Below are positions 55,832 to 64,000 of a stretch of 64,000 bases of DNA, one piece after another (position 1 is the stretch's first letter; each line of letters begins with the position of its first letter). The position numbers and the translations under genes are program-made. The notes beneath the pieces were generated by a model. It saw only the letters and a program-made list of their open reading frames with translations. It had not been told where the DNA came from and searched no databases. This DNA comes from Edaphobacter aggregans DSM 19364 (GTDB lineage Bacteria; Acidobacteriota; Terriglobia; Terriglobales; Acidobacteriaceae), in contig NZ_JQKI01000020.1 in NCBI RefSeq assembly GCF_000745965.1, positions 1-64,000 on the forward strand. Direction: 5' to 3'.

Positions 55832-57994
55832 TTGCGCGCTGTCCGTACACTGGTCTGCCCTCTTCTTCTCACTGCCCTAACCGCTTCGGCTCAAACCCCG
55901 CAGGTCTTCGGCTATCGCGACTTCACCCAGCAGGCCAGGTGGGACGCTGCCTTCCTTCCCGTCCCCGACGCCAAGCTCGCCGGCGAGCACCTGAAGACCC
56001 TCACCGCCGCGCCTCACTGGGCAAGCTCTCCCGAGGACTACGCCACCGCAGTCTACGTCGCCGACAAGTTCAAGGCCGCCGGACTCGATACCCAGATCGT
56101 CCCCTACAAGGTCCTGCTCAACAAGCCGGTCAAGATCGAGATCGAGGCCTTTGATGCCAGCGGCAACAAGCTGATGTCCGGCCCGACGCCCGAGCACGTC
56201 GATCCAAAGAAGCACGGCGGCGACCCCTTCCAGGACGACCCTCGCATCCTCACCGCGTTCAACGGCTCCTCGCCCTCCGGCGACGTCACCGGTGAGGTCG
56301 TCTACGCCAACTACGGCAATCTCGCCGACTTCAAAAAGCTCGCCGAGCTCGGGGTCAGCGTCAAGGACAAGATCGTTCTCGTCCGCTACGGAGGCAACTT
56401 CCGCGGCGTCAAGGTCTACCTGACGCAGCAGTTCGGCGCCAAGGGCGTCCTCATCTACTCCGACCCCGCCGACGACGGCTACTTCCGCGGCGACGTATAC
56501 CCCAAGGGCCCCTATCGGCCGGAGTCCGGCGTACAGCGCGGCTCCGTACAGTTTCTCCCCATCTATCCCGGCGACCCGCAGACCCCCGGCGTCGCTTCCA
56601 CGTCTGACCTTCCCGACTCAAAGCGCATCCCGCTCTCGCAGCTCAAGGGCAACCAGCCCAGCATTCCTGCCAACCCGCTCTCCTACAAGGACGCCAGCCC
56701 CATCCTCAAGTGCCTCGGCGGCCCCGAGTCACCGCGCTCATGGCAGGGAGCGCTGCCTTTCACTTATCACGTCGGTGGAAGCGATAGGAAGGTCACCGTC
56801 CACATGCACCTTGAGCAGGACACCGCGCTGCGCACCATCTGGGACGTCATCGGAACCATCGAAGGAACCGATCCGGCTCAGAAAGAAGACTGGGTCGTCG
56901 CCGGAAACCATCGCGACGCTTGGGTCTTCGGAGCCGTCGATCCGAACTCCGGCACCGCCGCCATGCTCGAGACCGTCCATGGCCTCGGCGAGTTGCTCAA
57001 GCAGGGCTGGCGGCCGAAGCGGCGCATCGTCATTGCATCGTGGGATGCAGAAGAAGAGGGCCTGATGGGTTCGACCGAGTGGGCCGAGCAGCATGCCAAT
57101 CATCTCGCCAACGCCGTCGCCTACTTCAACACCGACGTCGGCGTCTCGGGCCCCGATTTCAAGTCCGCAGCCGTCCCTTCCCTCAAGCAGTTCGTCCGTG
57201 AGGTCTCCAGGCAGGTCCCATCGCCCAAGGGAGGCACCGTCTACGAGCAGTGGAAGACCGCGCAGGAGACCGACGCAGAGCGCCGCATCGCCACAACCTC
57301 CGCAAGCCCCACGCGCTTCAATGCGCAGGTCGAAGACGATGTCCGCGTGGGCGACCTCGGCTCCGGCTCCGACTACACGCCCTTCATCCAGCACCTCGGC
57401 GTACCCTCCACCGACATCGGCTCAGAGGGCCCCTACGGCGTCTATCACTCGGCCTTCGACAACTACAACTGGTTCATCAAATTCGCCGACCCCACCTTCA
57501 TCTTCGAGCAACAGCAGGCCCGTGTCTTCGGGCTTGAGATCCTCCACATGGCCGACGCCGATGTGCTGCCCTACGACTACCAACTCTATGGCAAGGAGAT
57601 CGTCAACTACATCGAGACCGCGCAGAAGAACGCTACTTCGAACAAGCTGAGCCTCAACTTCGCTTCGGCGCTCGCGGCCGCACATCGCTTCGAGGCGGCG
57701 GGAACCGCGATCCGTGCTCGGCAGCTTGCCCCGCCGTCCGATGCAGCCGCTCTCAACCACGCCCTGCGCGCCGCCGAGAGCGCTCTGCTCAATCCCGATG
57801 GCCTGCCGCACCGGCCGTGGTACAAGCACACCATCTACGCTCCAGGCGAGTTCACCGGCTACGCCGCCGTCGTCATCCCCGGCGTCAACGAGGCCATCAG
57901 CACGCCGGACCCGGCCCGAGCCCAGACCCAGCTCGGGCTCCTCGCCGATGCTCTCAACCGCTCCGCAGCCATCCTTGAAGCTGCCGCAAAGTAG
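55832..57994 (+). CDS. secreted M28 peptidase, PSMA/transferrin-receptor-like
   Basis: Zinc-dependent exopeptidase resembling glutamate carboxypeptidase II. The order is signal peptide (TLVCPLLLTALTASAQ), PA domain (about residues 110-280), the M28 catalytic domain with GNHRDAWVFGAVDPNSGTAAMLE, SWDAEEEGLMGSTEWAE, DVGVSG and HSAFDN, and a C-terminal helical dimerisation domain. 720 residues. TTG 55832 gives a clean leader and has AGAGG upstream; ATG 55751, overlapping the mscL stop, adds 27 residues. Substrate is likely acidic peptides in the periplasm. Confidence 0.9.
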   Translation: MRAVRTLVCPLLLTALTASAQTPQVFGYRDFTQQARWDAAFLPVPDAKLAGEHLKTLTAAPHWASSPEDYATAVYVADKFKAAGLDTQIVPYKVLLNKPVKIEIEAFDASGNKLMSGPTPEHVDPKKHGGDPFQDDPRILTAFNGSSPSGDVTGEVVYANYGNLADFKKLAELGVSVKDKIVLVRYGGNFRGVKVYLTQQFGAKGVLIYSDPADDGYFRGDVYPKGPYRPESGVQRGSVQFLPIYPGDPQTPGVASTSDLPDSKRIPLSQLKGNQPSIPANPLSYKDASPILKCLGGPESPRSWQGALPFTYHVGGSDRKVTVHMHLEQDTALRTIWDVIGTIEGTDPAQKEDWVVAGNHRDAWVFGAVDPNSGTAAMLETVHGLGELLKQGWRPKRRIVIASWDAEEEGLMGSTEWAEQHANHLANAVAYFNTDVGVSGPDFKSAAVPSLKQFVREVSRQVPSPKGGTVYEQWKTAQETDAERRIATTSASPTRFNAQVEDDVRVGDLGSGSDYTPFIQHLGVPSTDIGSEGPYGVYHSAFDNYNWFIKFADPTFIFEQQQARVFGLEILHMADADVLPYDYQLYGKEIVNYIETAQKNATSNKLSLNFASALAAAHRFEAAGTAIRARQLAPPSDAAALNHALRAAESALLNPDGLPHRPWYKHTIYAPGEFTGYAAVVIPGVNEAISTPDPARAQTQLGLLADALNRSAAILEAAAK

Positions 57995-58162
57995 GCCCAG
58001 CAGGACGCACTTCCGAGACAGCTTCTCCTTCCGGCTTCCCGGAAAATCGCCATACCACTTTCGGGTCAGTCAGCGCTTCCCGAGGTGGGATGTTCCTTGC
58101 GAGATACCTGCTTCAAGATGCTCCATGAGACGGTAAAAAACCGCCCCAAGGAGTCTTCCCCA

Positions 58163-58264
58163 ATGGTCCACGACTTGGTTCTTGCACTCGTATTTCTCGC
58201 TATGATCATCGCTCCTGCACTTCTGGCCATGCGCTCTGAGCGTGAGGAGAAGGACATCCTCTAA
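58163..58264 (+). CDS. 33-residue membrane peptide
   Basis: ATG 58163 is preceded by AAGGAG nine bases before. The peptide has one hydrophobic helix (LVLALVFLAMIIAPALLA) and a charged end (MRSEREEKDIL), so a single-span small membrane protein. A terminator follows at 58320. Unknown family; too short for statistical support. Confidence 0.5.
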   Translation: MVHDLVLALVFLAMIIAPALLAMRSEREEKDIL

Positions 58265-58319
58265 ACCTTCACCGTTGCCCTGCCTCAAACCGGAAACATC
58301 AACCCCATCGCGCAGTAAG

Positions 58320-58350
58320 AAGGCCGCCCCCAGAGGAGCGGCCTTTGATT
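58320..58350 (+). terminator. intrinsic terminator
   Basis: AAGGCCGC and GCGGCCTT form a hairpin, followed by TGATTTT on the plus strand. It lies between the small peptide gene and the convergent thiC and could serve both. Confidence 0.65.
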
Positions 58351-58366
58351 TTGCATTGGGTCGAAG

Positions 58367-59863
<1,497 letters not shown>

Positions 59864-60121
59864 TCAACGAAACGCTGTGCGTGTCCTGACATATCCGAGT
59901 ATATCGCTGTTGCACGCCTGTAACATGGTGTGTGTCTCTCCCCAACCCCGGCCAACCTGCAACAACGGAGCGCATCCAACCCAGACAGAACGCGCACGAC
60001 CCGTGAGCACTCCGGCGCACGTTGCCGTCTCACCCCAGGCGAATGGAATCCGTTGCCACTGTGCCTCAACGCGCGGCGTCGCTCGGCGTGCATGTTGCGA
60101 TATCCCAAAAGGAGCACTTTC

Positions 60122-60625
60122 ATGAAACTGTTCTCAGCCAACATCGAAGATCTACGTACGCTCTACATCAATAACCTCAAGAAAGCACTCGACATGGAGC
60201 AGGAGATTACCGACGCTCTTCCCAAGATGATCGAGAAGTCGACCGACCAGCAACTCGCCGCCGCCTTCCGCGATCATCTGCAACAGACTCAGGGCCATGT
60301 CGCCCGCGTGGAGGACCTGCTGCGCAGATCCACCGGCGACATCGACACCATCACCTGCAAGGCAATTGGCGGCCTCATCACCGAAGCGGAAGACAGTATC
60401 AAGGACGCAAAGCACACTGCCATTCGCGACATCACGCTCATCGCCGCCGCTCAGCAGGTCGAACATCACGAGATCGCTGTCTACGGTACTCTGCGCAACT
60501 GGGCCACCCTGCTCGGGCTCTCCAATGATGCTCAGGCTCTCGAGTCGATCCTGAACGAAGAAAAGGCTGCAGACAAGCTGCTGAGTTCTATCTCCGACGG
60601 TGTCAATATGCAAGCGGCCGCATAA
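60122..60625 (+). CDS. DUF892/YciF-type ferritin-like protein
   Basis: Four-helix ferritin-like protein of 167 residues, of the YciE/YciF family linked to stress. The helices carry the carboxylate/histidine pattern (EDLRTLYINNLKKALDMEQEI; HLQQTQGHVARVE; AAQQVEHHEIAVYGTL; NEEKAADKLLSSI). AAGGAG precedes the ATG. It has its own terminator (60647-60676). Metal content is not known from sequence. Confidence 0.9.
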   Translation: MKLFSANIEDLRTLYINNLKKALDMEQEITDALPKMIEKSTDQQLAAAFRDHLQQTQGHVARVEDLLRRSTGDIDTITCKAIGGLITEAEDSIKDAKHTAIRDITLIAAAQQVEHHEIAVYGTLRNWATLLGLSNDAQALESILNEEKAADKLLSSISDGVNMQAAA

Positions 60626-60646
60626 CCGGTGCGCAGGAAAAAATAA

Positions 60647-60676
60647 CCGGCAGGCACACTCCACCTGCCGGCTTTT
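60647..60676 (+). terminator. intrinsic terminator of the DUF892 gene
   Basis: CCGGCAGG and CCTGCCGG pair, followed by CTTTTCT, 21 bases after the stop codon. Confidence 0.8.
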
Positions 60677-60685
60677 CTATGGAGA

Positions 60686-63361
60686 CTACTCATTGCGCAA
60701 GGCCACCATCGGATTGATTCGCGACGCCCGCCGTGCCGGCAGATAACCCGCCAGCCCCGCCACAATGCCCAGCAGAACAGCCATGGCCACAAACGTCGCC
60801 GGGTCCGTCGGAGCCGTCCCGAACAGCAGCGACGCGATCAGGTGCGCCACGGCGATCGACCCCAACACCCCGACACCGATCCCAATCGACGCCATCCGCA
60901 TCGTCTTCGAGATCACTCCCATCTGCACGTTGCCCGGCGACGCACCCAGCGCCATCCGCACGCCAATCTCCTGCGTCCGCCGCGTTACCGAGTACGAGAT
61001 CACCCCATAAATTCCCAGCGAAGCCAGCACCAGTCCCAGCGCCGCAAACATCCCCACCAGCAGCATGAAGAACTGACGCGGTGAGACCGCATGATCGACT
61101 AGCCGCTGGATCGGCCGAAACTCTACCGCCGCCTGGTTCGGGTTGATCTCACGCAGCGTACGCATCACGCTGCGCGCCAGCTGCTCCGGCGGAAGCTTCG
61201 ACCGCACCACCAGCACTGCACCGTCCGGACCCCAGTCGCTCTGCATCATCGGCAGGTACATCTGCCAGCCCGATTTGCCCTCAACGTTCGTATCGCGAAC
61301 ATCGGCGATCACTCCGATCACGCGAACATCCTTCTTTCCGATCACAGCCATCTTCCCGACCGCGTCTTCTCCCGGCCACAACCCCTTGGCAGCACTCTCG
61401 TTCAGCACCACCACGCCTTCACCCTTGTCGTTGTCCTGCCATGTGAAGTCCCTCCCGCGCAGCCGCATTCCCATCGCCTTCAGGTAGCCCGGCGAAACGA
61501 TGTACACAAACGCTCCCGGAAGCTCGCCCGGCTTGTAATGCTTGCCCTTGATGAACGGCGATCCCCATGACCGGTTCCGATCCAGAGGAAGATTGTCCGA
61601 GAAGCCCGCCACTTCCACGCCCGGCAGCCCTTCCACACGATGCGCAATGTTCTCCAGAATCGCAGTCCGCTTCTCTGTTTTTCCGCCATCGTCATAATCC
61701 ACGCGAACCGCTGCCGCCGTGCTTGGCTGAAACCCCAGATCTACGTCCAGAACGCGCAGAAAGCTCCGCAACAGCAGCCCTGCGCCGACCAGCAGCACGG
61801 AAGCCAGTGCTACTTCCGAGACAACCAGCGCCGTGCGCATCTTCTCATGCTGGCGGCCCTCGGTCGTTCCATGACCGCCATCCTTCAGCGCCTCCTGCAC
61901 ATTGGCACGAGAAGCTTTTATCCCCGGAACCAGCCCAAAGAGAACCGCTGTCGATACCGTAATGAGAAGAGTCCACCCAAGTGCCGTGCCATCGAGCCTG
62001 ACGCTGCTCAGCAGTGGAAGCGCAATCGATCCCTGGTGCGCGAGATACTGCAGCAGCGCATAGGCGAGCCCGAGCCCCAGCGCCGCTCCTGCACCCGCCA
62101 GCACCAGACTCTCCGTCAGCAACTGCCGTATCAGCCGCCCGCGTCCCGCACCCAGGGCGCTACGCAACGCAAACTCCTTGCTCCGCGCCGCCGCGCGTGC
62201 CAGCAGCAGGTTCGACAGATTCACGCACACAATCAGCAGGATCAGCCCCACCGCGCACCACAGCACAATCAGCGAACGCCGCAGTTTCCCGCTCACGTAC
62301 TCCTTCAGATAAATTGGGTGAGCCGTGTAGTTCCCCTTCGAGTCCGGAAAGCGCTTGCCCCAGTAGAACTGCGGAAACAGTATCTTCGCCTCGGCGCGCA
62401 CCTGCTCCAAGGTCACGCCGCGCTTCAGGCGCCCGATGATCGCGATCGTGTTCCCCTGATAGCGAATATCATCCATGATCAGCGGCGTCAGAATATCCAC
62501 CTTCGCTCCCGGCGAAAACGCCGCGCCAAAGTCGAAACTCTCCGGCAGCACCCCCACCACCATCACCGGCTTGCTATCCAGCTCAATCGGCTTACCTACA
62601 ATCGACTGGTCTCCGCTAAACTGCCTCTTCCAAAACGGGTAGGAAAGCATTACCGTCGCGGGCCCGCCCCTTAACGACTCCTCCGGCCTGAACTGCCGCC
62701 CCAGCACCGGCTCCACTCCAAGCACATGAAAGAAGTTCCCCGCCACCATAATTCCCGTTACCGGCAGCGGAACACCGCGCCCCGTCAGCTTGTAGTTGTC
62801 CTCTGTGGAAAATGCGAAGTAACCCGTCACGTCCTCGTACGACCTATTCATCAGCCGCAGGTCTTCGTACGCGTCCACCGAGTACGTCGAACTCGACAAC
62901 CCCTTCGCGTCCTCCGGAGCAATCCACACCAGCCGCGACGGATCGTAGAACGGCAGCGGTCGCAGCAGAATCGTGTTCACGACGCTGAACACCACAACGT
63001 TGGCCCCGATCCCCAGCGCGAGAATTAGTATGGCGACCGTTGCAAAACCGCGATCGCGCCCCAGCGTCCGGATCGTGTAGCGCAGGTCCTGCAGCAACGT
63101 CTCCAGGCCTGGCAGCCCGCGCGACTCTCGCTGTCGCTCCTTAGCCTGCTCCACACCACCGAACTTCACCATGGCCTTCCTCCGCGCCACCTCCGGCGTC
63201 ATTCCGCTGCGAATGTTGTCCTCGGTCGCCATCGCGATATGCGACGCCACCTCTTCCTCCAATTCACGATCCAGCGGCTCCCTGTGAAAGAACGCCCCCA
63301 TCCGCGCCACCGCGCGCCGCAGCGAATCCATCAGCGACGAGCCACCCGCCCGGCCACTCAT
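60686..63361 (-). CDS. ADOP-type MacB/FtsX permease
   Basis: 891-residue membrane protein with no ATPase domain. The N-terminal segment (EPLDRELEEEVASHIAMATEDN) is the short cytoplasmic domain of these proteins. It has a first transmembrane helix (VAILILALGIGANVVVFSVVN) with a MacB periplasmic domain, then three FtsX helices, and the pattern repeats (VVSEVALASVLLVGAGLLLRSF and onward; final FtsX at the C-terminus). So it is the duplicated orphan permease of Acidobacteriota. ATG 63361 overlaps the padR stop (ATGA). Substrate and ATPase partner unknown. Confidence 0.9.
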   Translation of the reverse strand: MSGRAGGSSLMDSLRRAVARMGAFFHREPLDRELEEEVASHIAMATEDNIRSGMTPEVARRKAMVKFGGVEQAKERQRESRGLPGLETLLQDLRYTIRTLGRDRGFATVAILILALGIGANVVVFSVVNTILLRPLPFYDPSRLVWIAPEDAKGLSSSTYSVDAYEDLRLMNRSYEDVTGYFAFSTEDNYKLTGRGVPLPVTGIMVAGNFFHVLGVEPVLGRQFRPEESLRGGPATVMLSYPFWKRQFSGDQSIVGKPIELDSKPVMVVGVLPESFDFGAAFSPGAKVDILTPLIMDDIRYQGNTIAIIGRLKRGVTLEQVRAEAKILFPQFYWGKRFPDSKGNYTAHPIYLKEYVSGKLRRSLIVLWCAVGLILLIVCVNLSNLLLARAAARSKEFALRSALGAGRGRLIRQLLTESLVLAGAGAALGLGLAYALLQYLAHQGSIALPLLSSVRLDGTALGWTLLITVSTAVLFGLVPGIKASRANVQEALKDGGHGTTEGRQHEKMRTALVVSEVALASVLLVGAGLLLRSFLRVLDVDLGFQPSTAAAVRVDYDDGGKTEKRTAILENIAHRVEGLPGVEVAGFSDNLPLDRNRSWGSPFIKGKHYKPGELPGAFVYIVSPGYLKAMGMRLRGRDFTWQDNDKGEGVVVLNESAAKGLWPGEDAVGKMAVIGKKDVRVIGVIADVRDTNVEGKSGWQMYLPMMQSDWGPDGAVLVVRSKLPPEQLARSVMRTLREINPNQAAVEFRPIQRLVDHAVSPRQFFMLLVGMFAALGLVLASLGIYGVISYSVTRRTQEIGVRMALGASPGNVQMGVISKTMRMASIGIGVGVLGSIAVAHLIASLLFGTAPTDPATFVAMAVLLGIVAGLAGYLPARRASRINPMVALRNE

Positions 63362-63711
63362 TGCTCGCCTCCATCCTCGCTCATCGCCAACACTCGACCC
63401 ATCACGCCTGAGAGCCGCATCCAGTACGCCGTGTCCTCGGCCAACTGCTTCCGTCCGCGCTTCGTAATCGAATAAAACTTCGCCCTGCGATTGTTCTCCG
63501 AAGCTCCCCACTCCGCGTCGATCCACCCGCGCTGCTGCAGTCGAACCAGCGCCGCGTAGATCGTCCCCTGGTTCAGCAGAACCTCGTCGCCGCTCACCTG
63601 CTCGATCCGCCGTGCGATCCCATAGCCGTGCATCTCGCCCATCGTTGCCAGCGTCTGCAGCACCATCAGATCCAGCGTCCCCTGCAAAAGATCCAGCTTC
63701 GCGTCTCCCAT
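63358..63711 (-). CDS. PadR-family transcriptional regulator
   Basis: Winged-helix regulator of 117 residues. LDLLQGTLDLMVLQTLATMGEMHGYGIARRIEQVSG is the conserved N-terminal part; LNQGTIYAALVRLQQRGWIDAEWG is the wing region. ATG 63711 has AGGAG six bases before it; an earlier ATG at 63729 adds six residues. It overlaps the ADOP permease by four bases and most likely controls this operon. Confidence 0.92.
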   Translation of the reverse strand: MGDAKLDLLQGTLDLMVLQTLATMGEMHGYGIARRIEQVSGDEVLLNQGTIYAALVRLQQRGWIDAEWGASENNRRAKFYSITKRGRKQLAEDTAYWMRLSGVMGRVLAMSEDGGEQ

Positions 63712-63823
63712 GCGTCTCTCCTGTGGCATAACAACATTTATACCTGTGGATACGCCACAGGAACACGAAAGTTCCCGCAGTTCTGCTTTTTTATTTTTTT
63801 ATCTAGCTGAGGCTACGGAACGT

Positions 63824-64000
63824 CTAAACAAACTCTATGAACCTCGCCGCCACCCGGCTCACAATCGCATCCACAGGCTGCGCCCACAGTTCTTCATTGA
63901 AAATCTCCACCTCAATCGGCCCTGTGTAGCCGGCTCGCTCCACCGCCTCGCGCAGCCTGTGTATCTCGATGACACCGTCACCCATCATGCCGCGGCCCAT
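63824..64000 (-). CDS. C-terminal end of a sugar phosphate isomerase/epimerase-like protein (partial)
   Basis: The last 58 codons of a gene continuing beyond the window. The end EAVERAGYTGPIEVEIFNEELWAQP matches the last strand and helix of xylose isomerase-like TIM barrels (YxGPIEVEIFxxxxW), as in hydroxypyruvate isomerase or IolE-like proteins. The TAG stop is at 63826-63824. Enzyme identity cannot be decided. Confidence 0.75.
   Translation of the reverse strand: MGRGMMGDGVIEIHRLREAVERAGYTGPIEVEIFNEELWAQPVDAIVSRVAARFIEFV

Overview
The window is a GC-rich (about 60 percent or more), densely coding chromosome segment. It most likely comes from an Acidobacteriaceae-type member of the Acidobacteriota (Terriglobus/Granulicella/Edaphobacter-like). 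Pointers are a PadR regulator overlapping a very large MacB/FtsX-type permease (the 'ADOP' arrangement), two secreted VWFA-related proteins of the acidobacterial type, a futalosine-pathway menaquinone enzyme (MqnE), an LPS-export cluster (so a diderm cell), and several families of short palindromic repeats between genes. The assignment rests on gene content; no search was run.

Layout. 0-0.6 kb: repeats and a possible tRNA end. 0.6-12.2 kb (minus strand): a conserved core block, namely a family-4 uracil-DNA glycosylase, rpoZ-gmk-yicC-msbA-like exporter, then rapZ-hpf-rpoN-lptB and a giant lptC/lptA-like gene in the classical LPS-export/sigma-54 order. 12.2-22.9 kb: small unknown proteins, a DUF1275 membrane protein, glyQ-glyS, a GT1 glycosyltransferase, recO, a two-cluster ferredoxin, an inositol-monophosphatase-type enzyme, a VWFA protein and moaE. 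23-28.8 kb: mqnE, a ten-fold Asp-box propeller protein, an OmpA-like protein and an isolated nuoB. 28.9-34.7 kb: the nitrogen-status set amtB-glnB-glnD plus unknowns. 34.8-39.3 kb: uvrA and a CPBP protease.

39.3-49.6 kb is the accessory part. Secreted unknown proteins sit among dense repeats, followed by a locus of four DGPF/YCII proteins, two VOC/PhnB-like proteins, a doubled DoxX-like membrane protein and an ECF42-type sigma factor. Three sites in this locus share the pattern TGTCGA-N17-CGAC followed by a conserved flank, which reads as the promoter signature of that sigma factor. Several intergenic repeats have entered open reading frames without breaking them (uvrA, the ECF42 sigma factor, the CPBP protease), and an octamer repeat forms the 3' ends of glyQ and moaE.

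49.6-64 kb: pyrE, mtnA, a GT39-type glycosyltransferase, a second VWFA protein, mscL with a zinc-ribbon tail, a PSMA-like M28 peptidase, a 33-residue membrane peptide, thiC, a DUF892 ferritin-like protein, the PadR/ADOP pair, and the C-terminal end of a sugar-phosphate isomerase/epimerase-like protein cut by the window edge.
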